Source: UBA668 sp040081465 (lineage in GTDB: Bacteria > Actinomycetota > Acidimicrobiia > Acidimicrobiales > Ilumatobacteraceae). Taken from it: DNA of 64,000 bases. The stretch spans positions 1 to 64,000 of the forward strand of contig JBEBGL010000011.1 of the NCBI GenBank assembly GCA_040081465.1, given 5' to 3'. Every line of letters starts with the position of its first letter. Within the stretch, counting starts at the first letter, position 1. A model generated the notes under the pieces. It was not told where the DNA came from. It saw only the letters and a list, made by a program, of their open reading frames with translations, and did not search any database. Both the position numbers and the translations under genes were made by a program. Positions 26,311 through 34,699 of this stretch are shown here, one piece after another.

Positions 26311-27036
26311 GAGGACGGCGAAGAGGATCGTGCTTACTCCTGCCGCCAGCAGCAGTAACAACACCATCTTGCGGAAGCGTTCGCCGTGGAAGTGTTTGCG
26401 GATTGGCCATCCCAGTCCCTGACCTAGCGCCCATGCGGGCAGTGCGATCAACGACGCGTTGACACCCGTGCGATTGACCTTGCCGTCGGCGATGAACAGC
26501 GCGATGCCACCGATGTTGCACAACGCGAATGTGGCCGACATGGTCGCCCTGAATTGTTCCGCGGGCAATCGCCGCGCTTGCAAGTCGAAGACCAGCGGCG
26601 GCCCGTTGGTGCTCAACGACGTGTTCAGCACTCCCGATAGGAAACCCAGGCCAAAATCCATGCGCGGCCCGACGTGCGTCAGGTTCGTGTTGCGCGCTAG
26701 CAGAGCAACGGCCACCAAAACCGAGATTCCGAGCGCGAGCGTCAGCGCGAAGTCGCTGACGACATTCAGAATCACCAACCCGACTGGCATCCCAAGAAAC
26801 GCCGCGGGTATCAATCGCTTCAGCAACCAAACTTGGGCGTGCTCACGTAAGTACACCGCCTGCCACGTGGTCGACAACACGCTGATCAACGCGCTGACCA
26901 CGACCGCCTGTTCAACGGGAACGGCGATAACCATGATCGGCATGCACAACAACGCAAACCCAAAGCCGGCGATGACCTGAACGAACGCTGCGGCAAAGAT
27001 TGCGACGGCAACCACAATCAGCTGCCCGGTGGTCAT
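26308..27036 (-). CDS. TauE/SafE-family sulfite/organic anion exporter-like permease
   Basis: 242 residues, eight predicted helices. VQVIAGFGFALLCMP near the N-terminus and SGVLNTSLSTNGPPLVFDLQARRL in the middle are the two family repeats. It moves small sulfur-containing or organic anions across the membrane; the substrate is unknown. ATG 27036 is chosen because the upstream frame lies antisense over the oxygenase gene. A weak -10 (CAGACT, 6 bases upstream) is the only promoter sign. Confidence 0.88.
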   Translation of the reverse strand: MTTGQLIVVAVAIFAAAFVQVIAGFGFALLCMPIMVIAVPVEQAVVVSALISVLSTTWQAVYLREHAQVWLLKRLIPAAFLGMPVGLVILNVVSDFALTLALGISVLVAVALLARNTNLTHVGPRMDFGLGFLSGVLNTSLSTNGPPLVFDLQARRLPAEQFRATMSATFALCNIGGIALFIADGKVNRTGVNASLIALPAWALGQGLGWPIRKHFHGERFRKMVLLLLLAAGVSTILFAVL

Positions 27037-27053
27037 CGGTCGAGTCTGCCACC

Positions 27054-27067
27054 TACGCTTGCCCACA
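27054..27067 (+). promoter_or_regulatory. -10 box of the leaderless 2OG-Fe oxygenase
   Basis: TACGCT (27054-27059) ends 8 bases before GTG 27068, with no Shine-Dalgarno sequence between. Confidence 0.5.
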
Positions 27068-28018
27068 GTGAGAACGCTCCCGATCGTCGATCCCGCCGAC
27101 AGCGACGCTTCGGCACGTATCGATGCGGCTTGTCGCGAAGTCGGGTTCTTCGCAGTCCCGCTCGACGCCTCGTTGCGACCGCTGCGCGACGAGGTCATTG
27201 CACTAGCCGCTGAGTTCTTCGCGCTACCCGAAGCCGAGAAGGCGAAGGTCTCGATGGCCGTCGGCGGCACAGCTTGGCGCGGCTGGTTTCCACTCGGCGG
27301 CGAGCTGACGTCAGGGGTCCCCGACCGCAAGGAGGGCTACTACTTCGGCGCGCAACTGCCGCCCGATCCGCGGCCGATGCACGGACCAAACATCTGGCCG
27401 TCACACCCCGGTGGCCTTCAGCAAGCCGTCACCGCCTGGATGGTGGCGATGGAAGAGCTCGGTCAACGATTGCTGCGGTTGATGGCGGAAGGTCTCCAGC
27501 AGCCCGCCGACTTGTTCGAGCGCGGCCTCACTGCGCAGCCGACCGAATTGTTTCGAATCTTTCGCTATCCCCCGCACCCCGACGGCGACACAAACACGTG
27601 GGGAGTCGCCGAGCACACCGACTACGGATTGCTCACGATGCTCGCTACTGACGGAACGCCCGGTTTAGAGGTCAACTCGCACGGCGAGTGGATTCCTGCA
27701 CCTGCCGATGCTGATCTCGTGATCTGCAACCTTGGCGACATGCTCGATCGTCTTACTGGTGGCCGCTATCGCAGCACACCACATCGCGTGCGCAACCATG
27801 CTGGCCACGATCGCTATTCGCTGCCGTTCTTTCTCGACCCTGGTTGGGATGCCGTCGTCGACCCGCTCGAATTCGACGACGAGTTCGATGTGTCCGCCGC
27901 GCACCAAGCTCGGTGGGACAAAGCCAACCTCGGCGAGATCAGCGGTAGCTACGGAACCTGGTTGAGCGCAAAGGTGGGCAAGGTCTTTCCCGAGCTTGCG
28001 AGCGAAGTACTCAGCTAG
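27068..28018 (+). CDS. 2-oxoglutarate/Fe(II)-dependent dioxygenase (isopenicillin N synthase-like)
   Basis: 316 residues from GTG 27068. The N-terminal DIOX_N domain begins LPIVDPAD and includes REVGFFAVPLDA; the Fe site is HTDYGLLTML (HxD) and the distal His in STPHRVRNHAG, with RYSLPFF holding the 2-oxoglutarate Arg. These soluble enzymes hydroxylate or desaturate small molecules; plant-like and bacterial members are too diverse to name a substrate. Its TAG overlaps the stop of the convergent GNAT gene (CTAG 28015-28018). Confidence 0.9.
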   Translation: MRTLPIVDPADSDASARIDAACREVGFFAVPLDASLRPLRDEVIALAAEFFALPEAEKAKVSMAVGGTAWRGWFPLGGELTSGVPDRKEGYYFGAQLPPDPRPMHGPNIWPSHPGGLQQAVTAWMVAMEELGQRLLRLMAEGLQQPADLFERGLTAQPTELFRIFRYPPHPDGDTNTWGVAEHTDYGLLTMLATDGTPGLEVNSHGEWIPAPADADLVICNLGDMLDRLTGGRYRSTPHRVRNHAGHDRYSLPFFLDPGWDAVVDPLEFDDEFDVSAAHQARWDKANLGEISGSYGTWLSAKVGKVFPELASEVLS

Positions 28019-28689
28019 CGAGCAAGCGTGTACGTGCGTGCTTCGCGGTCGACCGCGGAAACGCGCCAACCATCCGCGAGGTGCGGTGCCATCGCTTCGC
28101 GCACCGCCATCCGTGCATGAATCGCCTCAGCCGCCGATGATGCAATCTGTTCTGGCGACACGGCAGGAACATCGAGACCGAAGTACTCGGTGAACGTCGG
28201 GCGGTCGCCGACGAGCTTCCATTGCACAGTCAGCCGGTCGCTCGGCAACGAGCCGTTGATACCGCCAAGCGCTCCATAGTGATTGATGTGATACGTGATG
28301 CCGAGCGCACCGAGTTTGTTGAGGTTGAGGTGCGCATTGGTGAGCTGCAATGGATCGAAAGTCCACCGCATCGATGTCACTCCGTTAGCAAGGCACCACT
28401 CGGCCTGCCGTCGCTTCAGCTGTTCACCGAATCCACCCCGCCGATATTGCGGGTCGACCGCCATGTAATGCGAGTGCAAGACATCGGCCTCGTGCGTACG
28501 AAAGCCGAATACCGACCCGATCATGCGCCCATCATCGAACGCGCCAATAGCAACGCCACCTTCTTCGATGCACGCGACGAGCATGTTTACCGAGACGCGG
28601 TCGTCGTTGCCGCCCCATATCCGTGCCTCGAACTCGGGCATCACCGCCAGCTCGTCGGCAGCGCGTAACACGCGAAACTCGACCATCAC
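28015..28689 (-). CDS. GNAT acyltransferase of the COG3375 type (probable N-succinyltransferase for D-amino acids)
   Basis: 224 residues. The acetyl-CoA fold shows in VLHSHYMAVDPQYRRGGFGEQLKRRQ (pyrophosphate loop RRGGFG), followed by the family-specific MRWTFDPLQLTNAHLNLNKLGA and YHINHYG. In Geobacillus, Deinococcus and others this family is coupled to N-succinylamino-acid racemase and turns D-amino acids into their N-succinyl forms. Here it overlaps the racemase-like gene by 4 bases (ATGA). The substrate assignment is by context. Confidence 0.85.
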   Translation of the reverse strand: MMVEFRVLRAADELAVMPEFEARIWGGNDDRVSVNMLVACIEEGGVAIGAFDDGRMIGSVFGFRTHEADVLHSHYMAVDPQYRRGGFGEQLKRRQAEWCLANGVTSMRWTFDPLQLTNAHLNLNKLGALGITYHINHYGALGGINGSLPSDRLTVQWKLVGDRPTFTEYFGLDVPAVSPEQIASSAAEAIHARMAVREAMAPHLADGWRVSAVDREARTYTLAR

Positions 28690-29789
28690 CGCTTAATCAC
28701 CTCGACAGTTTCGGTGACCTCCTTCAGGAAGTCGCGGTCGAGCGTGACGCCGATTCCCGGGCCGCTCGGCACGGGCATCACACCATTCAAAGCTTCGAGC
28801 TTCTGCTCGGTGATGTCGCGCGCGTATGTCCGGCTTGACGACGCGGTGTCGCCAGGGAACACGAAGCCAGGCATCGTCGCGAGATGGATGTTGTGCGAGC
28901 GGCCGATGCCGGTCTCCAACATGCCACCGCACCACATCGGTACGTTGCGTGACACGCACAGGTCGTGAATCTCGCGCACTGCTTGCAAGCCACCGACGCG
29001 GCCGACCTTGACGTTGACGACTGTGCACGCCTTGAGGTCGAGCGCCATGCGTACCCTGGCAGGCGACGTGAGTGACTCGTCGAGGCACAACTCAGTGCGC
29101 AACTTTGTAGCGAGCGTTGCGTGGTCGAGCATGTCGTCCCAGTGCAGCGGTTGCTCGATGTAGTGCAGGCCGAACTCGTCGATCTTGCGCAGTAGGTCAA
29201 TCATCTCCAGCGTGTACGCCGAGTTGGCGTCGACCGTCAGCTCGATGTCCGGGAACTTGGCCCGCACGGCGGCCAGCATCTCGACGTCCCAGCCGGGCTC
29301 GATCTTCAGCTTCACTCGCTTATAGCCCTGCTCGACATGCCATGCGACGCTGTCGACGGTTTGTGGAATCGGATTCATACCCAGGCTTGCACCCACAGGA
29401 ATCTCGGTGCGCTCGCCGCCAAGCAGCGTGCGCAGCGGCACGCCTTGCTGGCGGGCGTAGCAGTCCCATACCGCCAACTCGAGGGCGGTCTTCGCCATCG
29501 GGTTACCGCGCCACTCGACCCACCGCGCCACGACCTCCGACGGATGACCGACTTCGCGGGAGAGCAACTCAGGCGCAAACGCGTTGCGCAGCAAATGCAT
29601 TGCGCCCGGAATGCATTCTTCGCGGTAGTGCGGCAGCGGGTCCATCACGCCTTCGCCGTAGCCCTCGACACCGTCGGAACGCACGGTGACGATGAGGGCG
29701 TGCTTTTCGCTCTCCTCACCGAACGACGTGCGGAACGGAGCGCGATATGGCAGGCGGACGAGACGTAGCTCGACTTCGTCGATCTTCAT
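28686..29789 (-). CDS. N-acylamino-acid racemase / o-succinylbenzoate synthase (enolase superfamily)
   Basis: 367 residues. Catalytic features of the NSAR/OSBS group are visible: KRVKLKIEP (KxK), metal ligands in VDANSAY, IEQPL and LDES, and the second-face lysine in VNVKVGRVGG. Alone it could be MenC of menaquinone synthesis, but coupling to the COG3375 GNAT favours N-succinylamino-acid racemase. ATG 29789 is chosen over the upstream in-frame codon because TACCGT ends 7 bases before it on the minus strand. Confidence 0.88.
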   Translation of the reverse strand: MKIDEVELRLVRLPYRAPFRTSFGEESEKHALIVTVRSDGVEGYGEGVMDPLPHYREECIPGAMHLLRNAFAPELLSREVGHPSEVVARWVEWRGNPMAKTALELAVWDCYARQQGVPLRTLLGGERTEIPVGASLGMNPIPQTVDSVAWHVEQGYKRVKLKIEPGWDVEMLAAVRAKFPDIELTVDANSAYTLEMIDLLRKIDEFGLHYIEQPLHWDDMLDHATLATKLRTELCLDESLTSPARVRMALDLKACTVVNVKVGRVGGLQAVREIHDLCVSRNVPMWCGGMLETGIGRSHNIHLATMPGFVFPGDTASSSRTYARDITEQKLEALNGVMPVPSGPGIGVTLDRDFLKEVTETVEVIKR

Positions 29790-29860
29790 AGGCCAGACGG
29801 TAACCGCCCGCACGCGTGCGTGCGGGGGTCTGCGAATATGCCCGGCTAGCGTCGCTGGCG
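29790..29860. promoter_or_regulatory. Divergent leaderless promoters (racemase / LigD-type polymerase)
   Basis: Minus strand: TACCGT (29802-29797), 7 bases before the racemase ATG. Plus strand: TAGCGT (29847-29852), 8 bases before the polymerase ATG at 29861. Confidence 0.5.
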
Positions 29861-30880
29861 ATGAGCGAACCCGTCGAGGTGCAGGTTGCTGGTCGCACCG
29901 TCGTTGTCACAAGCCCCGACAAGGTGTTCTTTCAGGCGCGGGGCGACACCAAGCTCGACCTGATCCGCTACTACATGTCGATCGAGGAAGCGGTCATGCG
30001 CCAGATGTACGACCGACCAGTGCTGCTGCAACGGTTCCCGAACGGAGCGCATGGCTCGAACTTCTTCCAGAAGCGCATCCCAGACGGCGCGCCCGAATGG
30101 CTACACACCACCGTGGTGCAAACGCCAAACGGCACGCCTTCCCGAGCTCTCGTGATCGAAGACCTCGCGCACTTGTTGTGGGCAGTCAACCAGGGCTGCC
30201 TTGGCTTTCATTCGTGGCCAGTGCGTGCAAGCGATCTCGAGCACTGCGACGAGTTGCGCATCGACCTCGATCCAGGACCTGGCACGAACTACGCGATGGC
30301 ACAGGAAACCGCGACCGTCTGCAAACAGCTGCTCGACGACATCGGCGTTACCGGCTTCATCAAGTCATCGGGCAATCGCGGACTGCACGTGTACGTGCGA
30401 CTACAACCGACCCACGACAGCGTGGCCGTGCGCAGTGCCGCAGTGGCCGTCGCCCGCGAAATGGAACGTCGGCGACCCGACCTGATCACCGCCTCGTGGT
30501 GGAAGGAAGAACGCGGCGCACGCATCTTCATCGACTTCAATCAGAACGCGCCGCACAAGACCGTGTTCGCGCCGTGGTCGGTTCGCGCACTCGATCACGC
30601 TCCGGTGTCCTTCCCATTCCCTTGGGAGTTGCTGCCGACGCTGGCGCCACACGACATGACGATCGCAACCGTCCCCGCATGGGTCAAAGAACACGGTGAT
30701 GCGTGGGCAACGATGAACGACAGCCCGCAATCAATAGAACCGTTCCTCGACATGGTGCGCGCCGATCAAGCCGCCGGTCTCGTCGATGCTCCGTGGCCAC
30801 CGGTGTACCCCAAGATGGCCGGCGAACCGCCAAGGGTCGCGCCAAGTCGCGCTAAGAAGCCGAAGCCCGAACCCGAGTAG
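29861..30880 (+). CDS. LigD-type NHEJ polymerase domain protein (PolDom, stand-alone)
   Basis: 339 residues: a complete archaeo-eukaryotic primase fold without ligase or nuclease domains. The catalytic DxD is in ELRIDLDPG, the nucleotide-binding SGNRGLHVYV follows, and the third acidic residue is in RIFIDFNQN. GSNFFQKRIP is typical of LigD PolDom. It extends or fills ends during Ku-dependent repair, or acts as a separate primase-polymerase as in mycobacteria. No ku or ligD ligase lies in the window. A lysine/proline-rich tail follows (about 325-339). Confidence 0.92.
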   Translation: MSEPVEVQVAGRTVVVTSPDKVFFQARGDTKLDLIRYYMSIEEAVMRQMYDRPVLLQRFPNGAHGSNFFQKRIPDGAPEWLHTTVVQTPNGTPSRALVIEDLAHLLWAVNQGCLGFHSWPVRASDLEHCDELRIDLDPGPGTNYAMAQETATVCKQLLDDIGVTGFIKSSGNRGLHVYVRLQPTHDSVAVRSAAVAVAREMERRRPDLITASWWKEERGARIFIDFNQNAPHKTVFAPWSVRALDHAPVSFPFPWELLPTLAPHDMTIATVPAWVKEHGDAWATMNDSPQSIEPFLDMVRADQAAGLVDAPWPPVYPKMAGEPPRVAPSRAKKPKPEPE

Positions 30881-30888
30881 GGCAACGG

Positions 30889-31974
30889 TTACAGGACGAC
30901 GACGCTGCGTAGGACTTCGCCGCGCTCCATCTTGTGGAATGCGTCCTCGACAGCATCGAGCGCGATCGTCTCGCTGACGAACTTCTCGAGCGGCAAGCGG
31001 CCTTGCTGGTGCAGAGCGACGAGCATGGGGAAGTCGCGCGACGGCAAGCAATCGCCGTACCAACTGCTTTTCAGCTGACCGCCGCGACCGAATAGCTCGA
31101 TGAACGGCAGCTCGATCGTCATGTCGGGTCGGGGCACGCCAACAAGCACGACGGTGCCTGCGAGATCGCGCGCGTCGAAGGCTTGGCGATAAACCGCCGG
31201 ATTGCCGATCGCCTCGATGCACACATCCGCGCCATTGCCACCCGTGACCGACTTGATGAACTCGACCGGATCGGTCTTGCTTGAGTTGCAAGTGTGCGTG
31301 GCGCCGAACTCCTTGGCCCAAGCCAGCTTCCGATCGTCGATATCGACCCCGATGATCGTGTGCGCGCCAGCAAGCCGTGCGCCCGCAATTGCCGCGTCGC
31401 CGACCCCACCACAACCAAACACCGCAACCGAGTCGCCGCGACCGACGTTGCCGGTGTTTATCGCCGCACCGATTCCTGCCATCACACCGCAGCCGAGCAA
31501 GCCTGCCGTGGTCGCGGGCACGGCCGCGTCGACCTTGGTGCATTGCCCTGCAGCGACCAGCGTCTTCTCAGCGAACGCGCCGATGCCGAGCGCGGGCGAC
31601 AACACAGTCCCATCTGTAAGCGTCATCTTCTGTTTCGCGTTGAACGTGCTGAAGCAGTACCAGGGACGACCGCGCAGACAACTGCGACAGTTACCGCACA
31701 CCGCTCGCCAGTTAAGGATCACGAAGTCACCGGGCTTCACGTTGGTGACGCCGTCTCCCACCGACTCAACTACACCAGCCGCTTCGTGACCGAGCAGGAA
31801 CGGGAACTCGTCGTTGATGCCGCCCTCGCGGTAGTGCAGGTCGGTGTGGCACACGCCGCATGCCTGCACCTTGACGACGGCTTCGCCCGGCCCAGGGTCG
31901 GGAATCACGATCGTCTCGATCGTCACCGGCGCGCCTTTACTACGCGCCACCACTCCACGAACGTTCTGCGGCAT
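30889..31974 (-). CDS. mscR: S-nitrosomycothiol reductase / S-(hydroxymethyl)mycothiol dehydrogenase
   Basis: 361 residues, zinc alcohol dehydrogenase family. ACGVCHTDLHYREGGINDEFPFLLGHEAAG holds catalytic zinc ligands, CGNCRSCLRGRPWYC the structural zinc cysteines, and VAVFGCGGVGDAAIAGA the NAD site. TFNAKQKMTLTDGT and GQCTKVDAAVPA match MscR/AdhE2, the mycothiol-dependent formaldehyde dehydrogenase of actinobacteria. AGGGGAG 6 bases before the ATG is a strong ribosome-binding site. This gene implies that the host makes mycothiol. Confidence 0.92.
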   Translation of the reverse strand: MPQNVRGVVARSKGAPVTIETIVIPDPGPGEAVVKVQACGVCHTDLHYREGGINDEFPFLLGHEAAGVVESVGDGVTNVKPGDFVILNWRAVCGNCRSCLRGRPWYCFSTFNAKQKMTLTDGTVLSPALGIGAFAEKTLVAAGQCTKVDAAVPATTAGLLGCGVMAGIGAAINTGNVGRGDSVAVFGCGGVGDAAIAGARLAGAHTIIGVDIDDRKLAWAKEFGATHTCNSSKTDPVEFIKSVTGGNGADVCIEAIGNPAVYRQAFDARDLAGTVVLVGVPRPDMTIELPFIELFGRGGQLKSSWYGDCLPSRDFPMLVALHQQGRLPLEKFVSETIALDAVEDAFHKMERGEVLRSVVVL

Positions 31975-32009
31975 TGGTCTCTCCCCTAGTTGATGAGCCT
32001 GAGGCGAGA

Positions 32010-32663
32010 CTAGTGAATTCGCTGCTGCGCCGAGATGCCGTCCAGCAGCAGGTCGAGCGCGGCCTCGAAGCGGCTATCGGCCGAGCCAAGGTAGAGGTGA
32101 TCGGCGGCCGCAACCGAAGCCGGCGACTCGGTTGGCGACAGCTCGGCATACTCGCGGCGCCAGTCGTTGTACGTGCGCCGCCGAGTTCCCGCCGGTTGCG
32201 ACGCTAGTGGCGCATCGATCGCCGCCGACCCGACAGTCAGCTCGATCAGCGCGTGATACGCGGTTGCCGCCTGATCGCCCGCAAAACCTGCCCGGTCGAG
32301 CTCGCGCAACAGCGCCTCGGTGATGCGCATTTCATTGGCCAACCGTGTCGGCGCGGCGCTCACCAACGCTGCCAGCCGCGGCTGGCGCAGTTGCACGCGT
32401 CGAAGTCTCACGCAGATGCGCCGCACGGTCGCTCGCCAATCGTCGCCCTCACGCGCGCGTACGTCGACGGCGCGCAGAAACCTGTCGCCGACCTCACGCT
32501 CGAGATCGGCCATCGTTTCGAAGTGTCGATAGAGCGCGGTCGGGTCGCAGCCCACCGCTTCGCCCAGTCGGCGTACGGTCAGCGCTTCGACGCCGTGTTC
32601 ACGCACCAACAGCGCAGCGGCCGCGATGATGCTGCCGCGACTGAGAGTCGCTGGTCGACCCAC
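32010..32663 (-). CDS. TetR-family transcriptional regulator
   Basis: 217 residues. The HTH (about residues 12-55) reads IIAAAALLVREHGVEALTVRRLGEAVGCDPTALYRHFETMADLE, clearly TetR; the ligand domain resembles TetR_C. It starts at GTG 32663, 9 bases after the acyl-CoA-dehydrogenase-like gene, so both share a transcript. The 23-bp palindrome at 33857-33879 upstream of that transcript is its likely operator, giving autoregulation and control of the divergent hydrolase/NicX genes. Confidence 0.9.
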   Translation of the reverse strand: MGRPATLSRGSIIAAAALLVREHGVEALTVRRLGEAVGCDPTALYRHFETMADLEREVGDRFLRAVDVRAREGDDWRATVRRICVRLRRVQLRQPRLAALVSAAPTRLANEMRITEALLRELDRAGFAGDQAATAYHALIELTVGSAAIDAPLASQPAGTRRRTYNDWRREYAELSPTESPASVAAADHLYLGSADSRFEAALDLLLDGISAQQRIH

Positions 32664-32672
32664 TATCGGCGC

Positions 32673-33830
32673 TCAGTCATACAACCCGGCTGTGCCGAGA
32701 CGTTCGAGGCACACCTCCGCGCTCCACGGCAGCATCGTGCTACCCAATCGCGAGTCGCGATACATGCGCTCGAGTGGCAGCGACTTCATCATCGATTGAC
32801 CACCGCACACCCGAATCGCGAGGCTGGCGACCTCGGCGGCATGTTCCATCACCGTGATCGCCGCTGCCCAACCCAAAACCAGCTGCGCTTCTGTCGGATC
32901 GATCGTCGCCTCGTCGATCGCGCGATACAGCAGCGCTCGCGACTGTTGATGCTTCAGCTGCATCTGCGCCCAGCCGACCTGCTTGATCGGGTGATCGCGC
33001 CGCGCTCCGGCCGATTGACCAGGTAGCTCGCCGCGCAAGTAGAGGCGAGTCGCGTCGATAACCCCACCAGTTAGACCGAGATAGCTCGGGCACAGCGAGA
33101 GAAACAGCCATGGGTAGCGCAGCGCAGCTTGGTTGTACATGCCACACGGCATCCACTCGTTGGAGTGCGGCACGAACACATCGGTCATCAGCAACGTGCG
33201 CGACACGGTGCCGCGCATGCCGAGCGGATCCCAGTCATCAAGAATCTGCACGCCGTTGCCGTTCGACGGAACACCGAGCAAACGAATCTCGTCCTCGCCG
33301 GGCACCTGGCACGTCACGTTGTAGAACGTCGCCGCGCCAGCGAGCGACGCGAAGATCTTGCGACCGGTGACCAACCAACCGCCGTCAACCGGAACGGCTT
33401 TGGTGGCGACCCCACTTGTCGCGCCGGGCGACAGTCCTTCCGAGAACGGCTGGCTGTGAATATCGCCGCGCTCGATGACGCCGCGATACATCTCGGCGCG
33501 AATCGCTTCATGGCTCTCGCGTTGCGCTGGCGTCATGTCGAGTAGGTCGGCGACCGCTCCACACCACAGCATCGTCGCGTTGTGCATGTTGAACGTCAGT
33601 CCTGTGGCGCCACACGAGCGACCAACCTCCTCACTCACCCGCACATAGTCCGAGTAGGTGGCACCTAGGCCGCCGTAGCGCGTAGGCACTGAAACACCCA
33701 TGAGGCCGTTTCGCCGAAAGTCAGCGAAATTGTCGTGAGGGAAACTGGCCTGCAAGTCGGAAGTCACCGCTCGTTCGCGCATCGCCGGTGCCATTGCTCG
33801 AACTAAACCGACCATCTCGTCGCGCGTCAT
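32673..33830 (-). CDS. Acyl-CoA dehydrogenase-fold flavoprotein
   Basis: 385 residues, three-domain ACAD fold: N-terminal helices, middle barrel (VDGGWLVTGRKIFASLAGAATFYNVTC), C-terminal helices (VCGGQSMMKSLPLERMYRDSRLG). RDSRLG and the lack of a clear catalytic Glu loop leave open whether it oxidises an acyl-CoA or acts as a group-D flavin monooxygenase hydroxylating a ring. The neighbouring ring-cleavage gene makes the second option worth testing. A -35 TTGACA (minus strand 33865-33860), 17 bases, then TCGAAT lies 6 bases upstream of the ATG. Confidence 0.85.
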   Translation of the reverse strand: MTRDEMVGLVRAMAPAMRERAVTSDLQASFPHDNFADFRRNGLMGVSVPTRYGGLGATYSDYVRVSEEVGRSCGATGLTFNMHNATMLWCGAVADLLDMTPAQRESHEAIRAEMYRGVIERGDIHSQPFSEGLSPGATSGVATKAVPVDGGWLVTGRKIFASLAGAATFYNVTCQVPGEDEIRLLGVPSNGNGVQILDDWDPLGMRGTVSRTLLMTDVFVPHSNEWMPCGMYNQAALRYPWLFLSLCPSYLGLTGGVIDATRLYLRGELPGQSAGARRDHPIKQVGWAQMQLKHQQSRALLYRAIDEATIDPTEAQLVLGWAAAITVMEHAAEVASLAIRVCGGQSMMKSLPLERMYRDSRLGSTMLPWSAEVCLERLGTAGLYD

Positions 33831-33904
33831 AGACGCATTCGATCAAACGAGGCAACGTTTGTCAACGCCGTTGACAAACTAACCAGCTCTGGCATACTCG
33901 CGCT
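33831..33904. promoter_or_regulatory. Divergent promoters with a 23-bp palindromic operator
   Basis: The palindrome 33857-33879 has two perfect 11-bp arms (GTTTGTCAACG and its complement) around one base. Each arm supplies a TTGACA -35 box, one per strand. Plus strand: TTGACA 33871-33876, 16 bases, CATACT 33893-33898, 6 bases, ATG 33905. Minus strand: TTGACA 33865-33860, 17 bases, TCGAAT, 6 bases, ATG 33830. A regulator bound here would block both promoters; the TetR protein of the leftward operon is the obvious candidate. Confidence 0.8.
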
Positions 33905-34699
33905 ATGGCAACCGACGTCGACGGCGAGAGGTTCGCGTGGCGCGAGGCCGGGCATGGCGACTTGGTCGTGTTGTTGCACGGCTTAGGGGGCAGTCGCATC
34001 TCGTGGGAGCCACAACTCGCCAGCCTCGGCGCCAATCATCGGGTAGCTGCTTGGGATCTTCCTGGCTACGGCGCTTCCGCTCCCCTGCCTGGCAAAGGCG
34101 TCACGTTTCCAGCGTTGGCCCACGCAGCGGCAGATTGGATCGCGGCGCTACAAGGCGCACCGGCACACGTTGTCGGCATCTCGATGGGTGCGATGATCGC
34201 TCAGTACCTCGCGGCGTGGCATCCGCAGTCAGTGCGCTCACTCACACTGCTGGCAACCAGCCCCGCGTTCGGTCTCGATGGGACATCGCCGCAGAAGTGG
34301 CAGGCCGCCCGTTTGGCACCGCTGATTGCCGGCCAGCACCCGGCCGACTTCGCCGATCGTGTGCTGCGCTCACTCGCCGGGCCACACATCGACGAGGCGG
34401 CGCTCGCTAGCCAATGCCAAGCGATGGCACGCATCAGTTCCGACGGTCTGCAGAGCAGCATCGAGTGCTTGATCACCCACGATTCGCGCCCTCTGCTCGC
34501 CAGTATCGCCGCGCCAACGCTGGTAATGGTCGGCGAACTCGATGAAGAAACGCCAACTTCATACTCACAAGCACTCGCCGACGGCATTCCAAAGGCGTGG
34601 CTGCAAACGGTGCCACACGCCGGGCATCTGTTGAACGTCGAGGCACCCGAAGTTGTAAACGCGGCGATCACGCGACACATACGCCATGTGGAGGACTGA
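33905..34699 (+). CDS. Alpha/beta hydrolase (possible N-formylmaleamate deformylase role)
   Basis: 264 residues. Oxyanion-hole HGLGG at about residues 25-29, nucleophile elbow GISMGAM (Ser about 96), acid in VGELDEETP and catalytic His in PHAGHLLN. The fold is certain, the substrate is not. It is co-transcribed with the NicX-like dioxygenase (TGATG overlap), and in nicotinate and picolinate degradation an alpha/beta hydrolase (NicD/PicE) removes formate from N-formylmaleamate made by NicX, so that role is inferred from context. Confidence 0.85.
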   Translation: MATDVDGERFAWREAGHGDLVVLLHGLGGSRISWEPQLASLGANHRVAAWDLPGYGASAPLPGKGVTFPALAHAAADWIAALQGAPAHVVGISMGAMIAQYLAAWHPQSVRSLTLLATSPAFGLDGTSPQKWQAARLAPLIAGQHPADFADRVLRSLAGPHIDEAALASQCQAMARISSDGLQSSIECLITHDSRPLLASIAAPTLVMVGELDEETPTSYSQALADGIPKAWLQTVPHAGHLLNVEAPEVVNAAITRHIRHVED

